A stretch of 64,000 nucleotides of DNA, from the NCBI RefSeq assembly GCF_016865485.1, contig NZ_AP024452.1:1634501-1698500 (forward strand). The letters run 5' to 3'. Under the pieces are notes generated by a model. The model worked only from the letters and a program-made list of their open reading frames with translations. It was not told the DNA's origin and made no database searches. Positions within the stretch are counted from its first letter, which is position 1. Every line of letters begins with the position of its first letter. The position numbers and the translations under genes are program-made. The stretch comes from Luteitalea sp. TBR-22. GTDB taxonomy: Bacteria; Acidobacteriota; Vicinamibacteria; Vicinamibacterales; Vicinamibacteraceae. This document shows positions 50,876 through 59,419 of the stretch, one piece after another.

Positions 50876-52369
50876 TCATGCCGGCTGGACGTTGGCGTTC
50901 AGGCGGAAGAGGTTCGTCGGGTCGTACTGCTTCTTCACCGCGACCATGCGCGGGAAGTTCTCGCGATAGTTGGCGTTGAGCACGGCGCGCGACTCGTCGT
51001 TCACCTCGTTGATGTAGAAGCCGCTGGTGAGTGGCTCGATCGTCGCCCAGTACTTCTTCGCCCACGCCATGTGCGGCGCCCCGTCATCGCCCACCTTCCA
51101 CGAGACGGCGGCCATCAGCGCGTGCTGCGCGTGCCGATGCGGGAACGCGCACGTGCCGACCGGCGGCCGCCCGATCGCACCGCCCGAGTGCTGCGTGAAC
51201 ACGCCGGTCGAGCGGGCCGGGTGCGGCTCGAAGCCGTCGATGATCCCGGAGATCAACTTCTCGCTGATGCCGGTGGTGAAGCCACTCTTCATGTACTCGC
51301 CCATGGTCCGCGCGTCGGTGTAGTCGCCCGACTTCTGGAAGTCCACGTAGCGCTGCACCTTGATCGTGTTGGCCATGGGCGTGCCGAGCGTGCGGAGCAC
51401 CGCGAGGTCGCGGTCGGCGTTGTCGCCGCAGTAGCACACGTGCAGCAGCGCGATGCCGCCCTTGCCGCCCGGGGGCTGCGACATCACGAAGTCCACGTAG
51501 ACCTCGTCCGGGGCCTTCTGCGACCACTCGGCATACACGCGCAGCAGGTCGCGGGCACGGTCGATCGGGAACACCACTTCGCCTCCCGTCACCGTGCCGG
51601 AGAAGGGATGGAGCTGGAACTCGAAGTTGGTGACGATGCCGAAGTTGCCGCCGCCGCCGCGGACGCCCCAGTACAGGTCGGGGTTCTCGGTCGGGTCGCC
51701 GCGCCGCACCGACCCGTCGGCCGTCACGACGTCGACGCCGACGACGTTGTCGACGGCGAGGCCGAACTTGCGCGCGAGCCGGCCGAAGCCGCCGCCGGTG
51801 GTCAGGCCGCCGACGCCGGTGTGCGACACGGTGCCGAGCGGCGTCACCATGCCGTGTGCCGCGGCTTCGTGGTCGACCAGGCCGAGCAGCGTGCCGCCCT
51901 CGACGTACGCACGCCTCGCCTTCGGGTCGACGCGCACGCCGCGCATGTTCGAGAGGTCGATCTGCATGCCCTTGTCGCAGGTCGACATGCCGGAGAAGCT
52001 GTGGCCGCCGCACTTGACCGCGAGCAGCAGGCCGTGGGCCGAGGCGAAGCTCACGGCGCGCCTGACGTCGGCGGTGCCGGTCGGCTGGACGATGAGCGCG
52101 GGGCGCCTGTCGATCGACGGGTTGAGCACGCGCCGCGCCGTCTCGTACCCGGGGGAGGAGGCGAGCAGCACCGGGCCGCGCAGGCTCGCGGCGAGGTCCT
52201 TGATGGCCGAGGCCGGCAGCGTGACGGGGCGTCCGTCGCCGCGCACGGCGTCCAGATCGCCTGTGGCGACGGCAGCCGCCTGGTACAGGCCGGCAAACGA
52301 GGGCCGTGCCGCAAGCGGCAGGAGTCCCGAGACGGCCGCAGCCGACTGCAGGAACGTACGTCGATGCAT
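50876..52369 (-). CDS. Tat-exported FAD-linked oxidase (berberine-bridge-enzyme-like)
   Basis: A 497-residue VAO/PCMH-fold flavoprotein. The Tat-like signal is MHRRTFLQSAAAVSGLLPLA. The FAD domain has ALIVQPTGTADVRRAVSFA, then KCGGHSFSGMST, whose His normally carries the 8-alpha FAD bond. GVGGLTTGGGFGRLARKFGL and VRGGGGNFGIVTNFEF follow. The C-terminal BBE motif is NYRENFPRMVAVKKQYDPTNLFR. The second covalent Cys of bicovalent BBE enzymes is not seen in the SHTGVGGL region, so FAD is probably bound once. Likely an oxidase of alcohols or sugars outside the cytoplasm. GGAGG precedes the ATG. Confidence 0.92.
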   Translation of the reverse strand: MHRRTFLQSAAAVSGLLPLAARPSFAGLYQAAAVATGDLDAVRGDGRPVTLPASAIKDLAASLRGPVLLASSPGYETARRVLNPSIDRRPALIVQPTGTADVRRAVSFASAHGLLLAVKCGGHSFSGMSTCDKGMQIDLSNMRGVRVDPKARRAYVEGGTLLGLVDHEAAAHGMVTPLGTVSHTGVGGLTTGGGFGRLARKFGLAVDNVVGVDVVTADGSVRRGDPTENPDLYWGVRGGGGNFGIVTNFEFQLHPFSGTVTGGEVVFPIDRARDLLRVYAEWSQKAPDEVYVDFVMSQPPGGKGGIALLHVCYCGDNADRDLAVLRTLGTPMANTIKVQRYVDFQKSGDYTDARTMGEYMKSGFTTGISEKLISGIIDGFEPHPARSTGVFTQHSGGAIGRPPVGTCAFPHRHAQHALMAAVSWKVGDDGAPHMAWAKKYWATIEPLTSGFYINEVNDESRAVLNANYRENFPRMVAVKKQYDPTNLFRLNANVQPA

Positions 52370-52424
52370 GGAATGCCTCCAGAGGCACTAACGCCGGACG
52401 GGCACGAAGTGAACGGACGGGCCG

Positions 52425-52452
52425 GCTACCGGCTGCAGGCTACAGGCTGCCT
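52425..52452. repeat. Heptamer array GCTACAG type (4 units)
   Basis: GCTACCG, GCTGCAG, GCTACAG, GCTGCCT, upstream of the FAD oxidase gene. It is the inverse of the GCCTGTA array at 13787-13807. Confidence 0.6.
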
Positions 52453-52502
52453 CTGGCGCGCCGGTCCATGGCGGACACCTCGGAGAGGCGTCCCTACCAA
52501 CA

Positions 52503-54173
52503 CTACGGCTCTTGGGCGCGCGTGCCGTACGGGGGCGGGCCGAGCGGTGTGACCGTCCAGTCACCGGCCGCGAAGCGCTCGCCCTGCATCAGCTCCGCGC
52601 CGAGGCGCAGGCGCGGCGCCGCGCCGCTCCCGGTGATCCGGTACAGCCAGTGCGGTTCGACGACGAACCACTCGGGGAACTCGTTCAGGCGCACGTAGTT
52701 CTTCGAGAGGTTGATGACGCGCCGATGGCGCGCGATGTCGAACTGCAGGCGCGCCTCGCCGACGCCGCCCACATGCAGGCGCAGCGCGTCGCCTTCGCGC
52801 ACGGCCCCGAGCTGCAGTCCCGTGGCCTTGTCGGCCGGCATCACCCCCTGGCTCTTCATCAGCGCCCACAGCAGCAGCGTCCGGTTGAAATTGCCTTCGC
52901 CGTACCAGTCCTCGAGATGGCCGTCGGCGCGCTGCATGTCGAGCATGAGGCGGGTCTCGGACTCGATCCAGTCCAGCGCCGCCGGCACCGGCTCCCGGTT
53001 GACCAGGTACAGCGCGCTCTCGATCGCGTCGGCATAGCCGTCGAAGGACCCGAGCGGCAGGTTGGCGTCGGGCGGGCGTGGCTCCCACACCTGGCGGCGA
53101 TACTTCGGCAGGTTGCCGAGCACGCGGCGCACGGCGTCGCGGTAGGTCGTGTCGCCGGTGACCTGGTAGTACGTGTACATCGCCCCATACACGTAGCCCC
53201 AGTTGTCCGAGAGCGTGCGGTCGATCGGCGCCAGCGTGCGGGCATCGACCTGGTTGTACAGCATGCCGTCCGGGTTGGCCGACTGCAGGATCCGATCGAG
53301 CATCGTCTTCACGGCGGCGCCGTACCGCGCCGCCCGGTCGGACTGCAGGTCGGCCTCGAGGGCGTAGAGCAGCGTCAGGCCGACGACCAGCTCGTTGCCG
53401 TGGTCGCGGAGGCGGAGCTGCGTCTCTCCGCCATGGGCGACGAAGTCCCACTTGGTGGACGGCACGCCGAAGTTTCCAGGCAGCACTTCCTCGACGTAGG
53501 CATCACCGATGCGCCGCGCCCACGCCAGGTAGCGCGGGTCGCCGGTCATCGTGGAGAGGCGCACGAGCACCTGCAGGAAGTCGCCGTTCAGTTCGCTGTC
53601 GACGGCCGGGATCCGCCCCCAGCGCGTCTCGTGGGGCGCGCGCTCCATGGCGTCGGCGATCATGTCGGCCATGCGGTGGAACCACGCCGTCCGGCCGAGC
53701 AGCTCGGTCACGGTGATGAGGCCGTCCTTGGCGTACTCGCCGGCGCCGAACAGGCTGGCTGGTCCCAGCGTCCGCGTCGCGATGTCGTAGTTGCCGGGCA
53801 CCGAACCGTCCGCCGTCATGTAGCGGACCTCGTTGCGCAGTATCTCCATCATCCGGCCCTCGTACACGGCCGGATCGGTGAACCGCGCCGTGAGGATCAG
53901 GTACGGATACAGGTCGGCGGAGAAGTTGTGCGGCGTCGCGACGCGCGCCTGGCCCGTCACGCGATCGGGCATCAACGTGGTGACGGGGTCGGCGTCGCGC
54001 AGCCAGGCCTGCAACGTGCGCTGGCAGGCGGCCATCGCGGTGGCGTAGTCGGCGGCGCGCGCCCGGGCCTCGTCCCCCGCGGAGCGCTCCTGCGCGCCGA
54101 TGCCCGCGCAGGTGGCGATCCCGAGCGCCGCGGCCACTGCCACCCGGCCGGCTCGGCGAGCCAGCGTTCCCAT
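52503..54173 (-). CDS. Secreted protein, probable alpha/alpha-barrel glycoside-active enzyme (unassigned)
   Basis: A protein of about 556 residues with a signal peptide (MGTLARRAGRVAVAAALGIA). It has long amphipathic helix pairs with WARRIGDAYVEEVLPGNFG, YVYGAMYTYYQVTGD, SFDGYADAIESALYLVNREP and DWIESETRLMLDMQRADGHLEDW, then a C-terminal beta region. The aromatic- and Asp-rich loops resemble (alpha/alpha)6-barrel hydrolases or lyases acting on glycans, but no family motif is decisive. ATG 54173 gives a clean signal; 54191 is an alternative in-frame start. It shares strand with three more secreted enzymes. Confidence 0.75.
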   Translation of the reverse strand: MGTLARRAGRVAVAAALGIATCAGIGAQERSAGDEARARAADYATAMAACQRTLQAWLRDADPVTTLMPDRVTGQARVATPHNFSADLYPYLILTARFTDPAVYEGRMMEILRNEVRYMTADGSVPGNYDIATRTLGPASLFGAGEYAKDGLITVTELLGRTAWFHRMADMIADAMERAPHETRWGRIPAVDSELNGDFLQVLVRLSTMTGDPRYLAWARRIGDAYVEEVLPGNFGVPSTKWDFVAHGGETQLRLRDHGNELVVGLTLLYALEADLQSDRAARYGAAVKTMLDRILQSANPDGMLYNQVDARTLAPIDRTLSDNWGYVYGAMYTYYQVTGDTTYRDAVRRVLGNLPKYRRQVWEPRPPDANLPLGSFDGYADAIESALYLVNREPVPAALDWIESETRLMLDMQRADGHLEDWYGEGNFNRTLLLWALMKSQGVMPADKATGLQLGAVREGDALRLHVGGVGEARLQFDIARHRRVINLSKNYVRLNEFPEWFVVEPHWLYRITGSGAAPRLRLGAELMQGERFAAGDWTVTPLGPPPYGTRAQEP

Positions 54174-54243
54174 CCCGCTGTGTGCGTGCATGCGTGCGTC
54201 CACCCGCCAGGCCCGACGCCACTCGTCGAGCATTCAAGCATCC

Positions 54244-54292
54244 AAACGTCAAACGTCAAACGTCAAACGTCAAACGTCAAACGTCAGACGTT
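54244..54292. repeat. Heptamer array AAACGTC x6
   Basis: Six exact AAACGTC units (54244-54285) plus a variant AGACGTT that runs into the stop codon of the serine-hydrolase gene. Same unit as the array split by the IS at 27781-29111. Confidence 0.88.
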
Positions 54293-55445
54293 ACCGAATT
54301 GCCCCGATGACCCGGCGCAGCAGTTCCGCCGCGTCGTCCCGGTGCCAGCGGACGACGATGACCAGGTCGTGCCCGGGCGAGACGATGACGTGATTGCCGC
54401 CGGCGCCGAGCGCTTCGAAGGCCGTCCGCGGCGCGCCGGGGAAGTGCTCGCCGCGGGTGTTCAGCCACCAGAGATAGCCGTAATCCGGGCCATGCGCGCT
54501 CGGAGTGAGGGCAGCGCGCACGTACGCCGACGGCACGATCTGGCGCTCGCCCCACCGGCCACCGCGAAGCCAGAGGTAGCCGACGCGCGCCAGGTCGTAG
54601 GCGCTCACCCACAGGCCGCCGCCCCAGCGCGTGCCGCCGCTCACCGAGGCCATGCGCACCCCGCCCTCGGTGACGTAGCTGTTGTGATACGGCACCCACT
54701 TCCACGTGCTCGACGCGCCGATCGGCTCCATCACCTCGGTCCGGAACACCTCGGGCACGGGGCGGTGGAACACCCGCAACAACGACAGCGCGAGTCGGTT
54801 CACGCGCACGTCGTTGTACTCGTAGAAGCTGCCCGGCGCGCCCAGCGTGCGGGGCTTCCGCTCGCCCGCGCCGAACGCCTCGCGCCCCACGAAGTCGTGC
54901 GCCTTTCCCCACATCGCGCCTTCCCACTCGCTCTCCTGCTGCAGGTGCATCGCCCAGGTCACCCGGGCATTGCGCGGCGAGTCGTAGCCGCCGTCCTTGA
55001 CGATGGCGCCGACCGGGTCGTCGACCCGCAGCAATCCCTCGCGGACCGCGATGCCCGTCACGGTGGAGAGCATGCTCTTGGCCACCGAGTAGGTCGGATC
55101 GACGGCCGACGGATCGCCGAAGGTGCCCACGACGTAGCCCTTGTGGATCACGGCGCCGTTGGTCCCGGCACGTCGCGTCGGCACCGAGCCCAGCAGGCTC
55201 CCGAACGTCGCTTCCTGGTCGGAGAAGTCGATGGCCCGCGTCGTCGGCGACGCCTCCGCGTATCGCAGGGCATCGGCGAGGCGCTCGGCATCCATGCCCG
55301 TCTCGGCCGGCGCCTTGCTCGCCCACGCGCCAGCCGGCGGGAAATATGCGTCACCCTGCGCCCGCACCACCGGCCGCGTGCCGACGAGCGACAGTGCCAT
55401 GAGCGCCACTGCCAGCACGCCCTTGAACCTTGCCCCGCCCGTCAT
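54291..55445 (-). CDS. Secreted serine hydrolase (class C beta-lactamase fold)
   Basis: A 384-residue protein. After the signal (FKGVLAVALMALSLVGTRPV, cleavage near RAQ) comes a penicillin-binding-protein-like fold with nucleophile motif SVAK in DPTYSVAKSMLSTVTG. YEYND supplies the YxN Tyr, and a late GAGGNHVIVSP stands at the KTG position. Such proteins are often esterases or D-aminopeptidases, not antibiotic-resistance enzymes. ATG 55445 is used because the in-frame start at 55472 falls in a heptamer array. It is co-directional with the sialidase-like gene upstream. Confidence 0.88.
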   Translation of the reverse strand: MTGGARFKGVLAVALMALSLVGTRPVVRAQGDAYFPPAGAWASKAPAETGMDAERLADALRYAEASPTTRAIDFSDQEATFGSLLGSVPTRRAGTNGAVIHKGYVVGTFGDPSAVDPTYSVAKSMLSTVTGIAVREGLLRVDDPVGAIVKDGGYDSPRNARVTWAMHLQQESEWEGAMWGKAHDFVGREAFGAGERKPRTLGAPGSFYEYNDVRVNRLALSLLRVFHRPVPEVFRTEVMEPIGASSTWKWVPYHNSYVTEGGVRMASVSGGTRWGGGLWVSAYDLARVGYLWLRGGRWGERQIVPSAYVRAALTPSAHGPDYGYLWWLNTRGEHFPGAPRTAFEALGAGGNHVIVSPGHDLVIVVRWHRDDAAELLRRVIGAIR

Positions 55446-55448
55446 CCC

Positions 55449-55525
55449 TTGCCTTTCCCCTTCATCCTTCACCCTTGCTCCTGGTTCCCTGAGCCCTGGG
55501 CCCTGAGCCGTAAGCCGTACGCCGC
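55449..55525. repeat. Degenerate heptamer array (11 units, CCT/CCG-ending)
   Basis: In-register 7-mers TTGCCTT, TCCCCTT, CATCCTT, CACCCTT, GCTCCTG, GTTCCCT, GAGCCCT, GGGCCCT, GAGCCGT, AAGCCGT, ACGCCGC fill the gap up to three bases before the sialidase stop. Confidence 0.6.
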
Positions 55526-55527
55526 GA

Positions 55528-56637
55528 CTACGGCTCCCACACCGTGGCGCCGATGAAGCGCTCGGTGTCGCCGACGTTGTAGTAGTACACGGTCACGAGC
55601 TTGCCGTCGGGCCGCTGCACGGTGCGCGTGTACCCGAGGTCCCACGTGCCGCCGTCCTCGCGCAGCACGACCTCGTCGTCCCACGTGCGGCCCTCGTCCT
55701 TGCTCACGCGGGCGCGGATGCCGTAGGGCTCGGCGCGATAGCCGTAGGTGATCACGAGGCGTCCGTCCTTCAGGCGCAGCAGGCTCGGCGGGTTGCCGCG
55801 GCCCGTGTCGGGGACGGCGCGCACGACGTGCTGCCACGAACTGCCGTTGTCGTCGGAACGGTATAACTCGATGAAGCGCCGGTACCGCACCGACGTGAGC
55901 AACGTGGTCGGCGACAGCCTGACGCTGGAGGGCATGATGCCGAACTCGTTGTCGGCGGGCTCGTCGTGCACGTAGGCCAGGCGTGTCCACGTGCGACCGC
56001 CGTCGGTCGTGCGTGCCGCAATCACGCGTCCTTCCTTCTGGTTTGCCTTGGCCGCCGTGAGGAACAGCGTCATCGAGCGCGGGCCGTCGACGAGGTAGTC
56101 GGTGCGGGCGGCGATGCCGGGGGTTCCGAAGTCGGGCAGCGCGTACGGGCCCTTCCAATGGTGACCGCGGTCGGTGGAGTAGTAGAACCGCGACGGACCG
56201 ACGTGGATGCTGGCCATCCGCGCCGTGAACACGAAGTCCGGGTGCGTGAACGGGATGTCGCCCGGACTCTCGGTCACCGGCCGGCCCGCCTCGACGGGCA
56301 CGCCGGCCTGCTGCACGCCTGGTGGCGGCTTGAGGTCCTCGGGATGCTCGATGGCCCAGGTCTGGCCGCCGTCCAGGCTGCGCGCCAACAGGTGCTCGGC
56401 GGGGCGCGTGTAGTCGATCGAGTGTCCGCCCTTGTTGTCCTTGAAGTACCCGGCCTCGAAACCGACGAGGATCTCGTTTCCCCAGCTCCAGATGCCATGA
56501 TTGGCGGGCCAGCCGCCGTACCGGCCGGCGACCTTGTACACATCGACGTGTTGCACCGAACGCGCCGGGCGCGGCGCAGCCGACAGGGCGACCACTGCCA
56601 GGGGCAGGGCCGCCATCGCGAGGAGGGCACGAGGCAT
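55528..56637 (-). CDS. Secreted sialidase-like BNR/Asp-box beta-propeller protein
   Basis: A 369-residue protein with signal peptide MPRALLAMAALPLAVVALSA. Five Asp-box repeats are visible: SLDGGQTW, STDRGHHW, TTDGGRTW, SDDNGSSW, SKDEGRTW, as in a six-blade sialidase propeller. Arg-containing strands such as GYRAEPYGIRARVSKDEG and a Tyr pair (VTVYYYNVGD) sit where the catalytic pocket would be. An exo-alpha-sialidase or related glycosidase is likely but not proven. ATG 56637 lies 70 bases from the divergent amidohydrolase start. Confidence 0.85.
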   Translation of the reverse strand: MPRALLAMAALPLAVVALSAAPRPARSVQHVDVYKVAGRYGGWPANHGIWSWGNEILVGFEAGYFKDNKGGHSIDYTRPAEHLLARSLDGGQTWAIEHPEDLKPPPGVQQAGVPVEAGRPVTESPGDIPFTHPDFVFTARMASIHVGPSRFYYSTDRGHHWKGPYALPDFGTPGIAARTDYLVDGPRSMTLFLTAAKANQKEGRVIAARTTDGGRTWTRLAYVHDEPADNEFGIMPSSVRLSPTTLLTSVRYRRFIELYRSDDNGSSWQHVVRAVPDTGRGNPPSLLRLKDGRLVITYGYRAEPYGIRARVSKDEGRTWDDEVVLREDGGTWDLGYTRTVQRPDGKLVTVYYYNVGDTERFIGATVWEP

Positions 56638-56707
56638 GCGAGAGTCTCGCACCAATCGGGACGAGGCGGTAGGGGCCGGACCACGGCACCGTCGGCACGG
56701 CAGGACG

Positions 56708-57850
56708 ATGATCATCCTCGCCATCGGCGCGTGCCTCGGAGGCGGGGCGGCCTGGAGCCTTGGGCAGGACCGTGATCAGGATCCGCCGATGGGGCAGGCC
56801 ATCTTCGTGGGCGACACGGTGCTCAAGCCCTACGACCCGGTGCCGTCGCTGGTCACCACGGCCACCGATGTCCGTCGCGCGAAGTTCCCGGCCACCGACA
56901 TCCACGCGCACTGGCCGGCATCGGTCGAGCCCGCGGCGCTGCTGAAGGCGATGGACGACCTCGGCGTCGAGCGCGCGGTCAACCTGAGCGGGGGCTTCGG
57001 CCCGCAGCTCGAACGCATGTTGGCGCGCTATCACACGGCTGCGCCTGGGCGCCTGGTGATCTTCGGCAACGTCGACTTCTCGCGCATCGACGAGCCCACC
57101 TTCGCCGCCGACGCCGTCGCCATGCTCGAGCGCGGCAAGGCGCAGGGCATGGCGGGCCTCAAGATCTTCAAGAACCTCGGGCTGACCATCAAGGACCGCA
57201 GCGGGCGCGTGGTGCCGATCGACGACCCGCGCATCGACCCGATCTGGGCCGCGTGCGGGCGCCTCGGCCTGCCGGTGCTGATCCACTCGGCCGATCCGGT
57301 CGCCTTCTTCGCGCCCATCGACGAGCGCAACGAGCGCTGGCTCCAGTTGAAGCGTCACCCGGACTGGAGCTTCTTCGGGCCGGCGTTTCCCTCACGTGAC
57401 GACGTCCTGGCGCAGCGCGATCGCGTCATCGCGAAGCACCGCGGCACGACGTTCATCGGCGCGCACCTCGGCGACAACGCCGAGGACCTCGCGGCCCTCG
57501 AGGCGCGCCTGGCCCGCTACCCGAACTTCGTCGTCGATCTGTCGGCGCGCGAGGCGGAGCTGGGCCGCCAGCCGTACACCGCGCGGCGCTTCCTCGTCAA
57601 ATGGCAGGACCGCGTGCTGTTCGGCACCGACCGCTACCCCGGACGCGCCGACCAGCCCCGTCACCGGCTGTACTACCGGCTGCTCGAGACCGACGACGAG
57701 TACTTCAGGTACTACGACCACCCGTTCCCGCCGACCGGGGAGTGGCGGGTGTACGGGCTCCACCTTCCGGACGCGGCGCTGCGGAAGATCTACCAGTCCA
57801 ACGCCGATCGGGTGCTCGGGTGGCGGGTGCGCGATCGCGCGGTCCGGTGA
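56708..57850 (+). CDS. Secreted amidohydrolase_2-type TIM-barrel protein (paralogue of the 42444 gene)
   Basis: A 380-residue protein with signal-like MIILAIGACLGGGAAWSLG. Motifs: FPATDIHAHWPA (HxH), MAGLKIFKNLGL (Lys), LPVLIHSADP (His), TTFIGAHLGDNAEDL (His) and VLFGTDRYPG (Asp). Every block aligns with the 42444 amidohydrolase, showing a gene family in this genome. The gene starts at ATG 56708, divergent from the sialidase-like gene. It may be an exported hydrolase or decarboxylase; the substrate is unknown. Confidence 0.88.
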   Translation: MIILAIGACLGGGAAWSLGQDRDQDPPMGQAIFVGDTVLKPYDPVPSLVTTATDVRRAKFPATDIHAHWPASVEPAALLKAMDDLGVERAVNLSGGFGPQLERMLARYHTAAPGRLVIFGNVDFSRIDEPTFAADAVAMLERGKAQGMAGLKIFKNLGLTIKDRSGRVVPIDDPRIDPIWAACGRLGLPVLIHSADPVAFFAPIDERNERWLQLKRHPDWSFFGPAFPSRDDVLAQRDRVIAKHRGTTFIGAHLGDNAEDLAALEARLARYPNFVVDLSAREAELGRQPYTARRFLVKWQDRVLFGTDRYPGRADQPRHRLYYRLLETDDEYFRYYDHPFPPTGEWRVYGLHLPDAALRKIYQSNADRVLGWRVRDRAVR

Positions 57851-57971
57851 GGCCCTGACCACTGACGCGCCCCAGTTTTCACAGTTCTGTCACGCCCGCC
57901 GACGCGCTGCCTCCGTCCATACTGCGAAGGCACGGGCCGGCGCTCGTGTCCCCCTTGCAGGAGCCCTCATC

Positions 57972-58700
57972 GTGATCGTCCTCCGTCGTCTCGCGCTCAC
58001 CGGCGCCCTCGGCACATGGGTGTTGGTCGCACCCGCATCTCCGGCCCTGGCGGCCGACGGCGCCGCGTCGCGCCCGGCGCTCGGCGGCGCGTGGCAGCTC
58101 AATCGCGAGCTCTCGAGTCCCCAGGGCGGTGGTCCCGGCGGCGAGCTCGGGCCTGGCGGCGGGCGCGGTGGGCGCGGCGGCCCCGGGGGCGGCATGGGTG
58201 GCCCGGGCGGGGGCATGGGTGGACCTGGTGGCGGCATGGGTGGGCCTGGCGGGCCCATGGGCGGGCCCGGCGGTGGCGGCATGGGCGGTGGCCGCGGCGG
58301 CCCCGGCGGCGGGCCGCCCGACCAGCAGGAGATGCAGCGGATGCGCGACCTCATGCGCGAGTTGATGACCGCCCCGGTTCGCCTCACCATCGTGCAGCGC
58401 GACGACACGGTCAGCTTCACCGACGACGAAGGCCACGTGCGGAAGTTCGTGGCCAACGGCAAGGCGGAGAAGCACCAGTTGACGAGCGGGACGCTGTCGA
58501 CCAAATCGCGCTGGAAGGATGGCGCCCTGGTCGTCGAGTGGGAGACCGGTCGGGGCCCAACCATGGTTCGTCGCTACCGCATCGAGCCCACCGCCAGGCA
58601 ACTGGTCGTCGAGACGACGATGAAGGGCGGGCGGGAGGGCGGCGATCGCCCGCCGATCACGCACGTGTACGATCCGGTGGAACAGCTCGCGCAGGATTGA
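57972..58700 (+). CDS. Secreted Gly/Met/Pro-rich repeat protein of unknown function
   Basis: A 242-residue protein starting at a GTG, with AGGAG nine bases before it. A signal peptide (RRLALTGALGTWVLVAPASP, cleavage after LAA) is followed by LGGAWQLNRELSSP and a low-complexity block (~51-115). That block is built from GGPGGGM repeats, with an RGGRGG patch. The C-terminal ~120 residues fold as beta strands (VRLTIVQRDDTVSFTDDEG, LVVEWETGRGPTMVRRYRI). The C-terminal part is shared with other secreted acidobacterial proteins, judging by recall. The gene has no obvious operon partner. Its function is unknown. Confidence 0.78.
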   Translation: MIVLRRLALTGALGTWVLVAPASPALAADGAASRPALGGAWQLNRELSSPQGGGPGGELGPGGGRGGRGGPGGGMGGPGGGMGGPGGGMGGPGGPMGGPGGGGMGGGRGGPGGGPPDQQEMQRMRDLMRELMTAPVRLTIVQRDDTVSFTDDEGHVRKFVANGKAEKHQLTSGTLSTKSRWKDGALVVEWETGRGPTMVRRYRIEPTARQLVVETTMKGGREGGDRPPITHVYDPVEQLAQD

Positions 58701-58780
58701 CATTCGGCCGCTCGCGGCCGATGTTCGACGAGAGACGGCTGATGCGAGCCCCGCCCGGGGGCTCGCCTGCCCGTGTATCC

Positions 58781-59389
58781 ATGACCTGTGCCCTGCACGA
58801 ACTGACACCCCTCGCACCGCCACTGGTCTACGTGATCGACGGCGAGGATCGGATACAGACCCTCAACGAGGCCTACCTGGCCGACGCGAGCACCTGGGGC
58901 GGCGACCCCGACGCCGTGCGACAGGCCCTGGTGGGGCAGGTCCTCTGGCAGGTCCTGCCCGGCGTGGGCGAATGGTACGGGCCCCTGGTGCGGCGCGCCC
59001 GCGCCGACCAGCGGGAGGTGTGCTTCCCCTTCCGCTGCGACACGCCCGACTTCCGGCGCCTGATGCGGATGCGCATCACGCCGCAGCCCCGGGGCGCGGT
59101 GGCCTTCGAGTCCTCGCTCGTCGGCGTCCAGCCGCGCGCGCACGTCGAGGTCCTCGAGGGCACCGGCGCCTCGGGCGGCTCGATCGTGACGATGTGTTCG
59201 TGGTGCAAGCGCGTCGATGCCGACGGGGCGTGGCTCGAGGTCGAGGAGGCGCTGGCACGCCTCGGGGCCGACGCCTACCACCTCCCTGCCCTGTCGCACG
59301 GGATCTGCCCGCGCTGCCTGGGAGAGCTGACCGCGCTGGCGCAATCCCCCGACGCGACGCTCTCCATCGATCTTCCCGAGGCGCCCTAG
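58781..59389 (+). CDS. PAS-like sensor protein with C-terminal Cys4 motif
   Basis: About 202 residues. The N-terminal part (LVYVIDGEDRIQTLNEAYLAD ... VLWQVLPGVGEWYGPLVRRA) is a PAS fold. The C-terminal part has CSWCKRV and, 35 residues on, SHGICPRCLGEL, a CxxC pair of pairs that would bind zinc or iron-sulphur. The same tail is known at the end of many PAS and receiver proteins. There is no kinase domain, so it may bind a partner. In-frame ATGs at 58721 and 58742 are alternative starts. No ribosome site decides between them. Confidence 0.72.
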   Translation: MTCALHELTPLAPPLVYVIDGEDRIQTLNEAYLADASTWGGDPDAVRQALVGQVLWQVLPGVGEWYGPLVRRARADQREVCFPFRCDTPDFRRLMRMRITPQPRGAVAFESSLVGVQPRAHVEVLEGTGASGGSIVTMCSWCKRVDADGAWLEVEEALARLGADAYHLPALSHGICPRCLGELTALAQSPDATLSIDLPEAP

Positions 59390-59419
59390 TGGCCCGATGG
59401 CCGACGGCGTGCCGCCGGC

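Noticed and set aside
54291-55445. Antibiotic-resistance beta-lactamase
   Set aside because: The SxxK and YxN motifs are shared with esterases and peptidases of the same fold. There is no further sign of lactamase activity or of a resistance context.
55528-56637. Naming the Asp-box protein a proven exo-alpha-sialidase
   Set aside because: Asp-box repeats also occur in non-sialidase propellers, and the three-arginine site cannot be placed with certainty from sequence alone.
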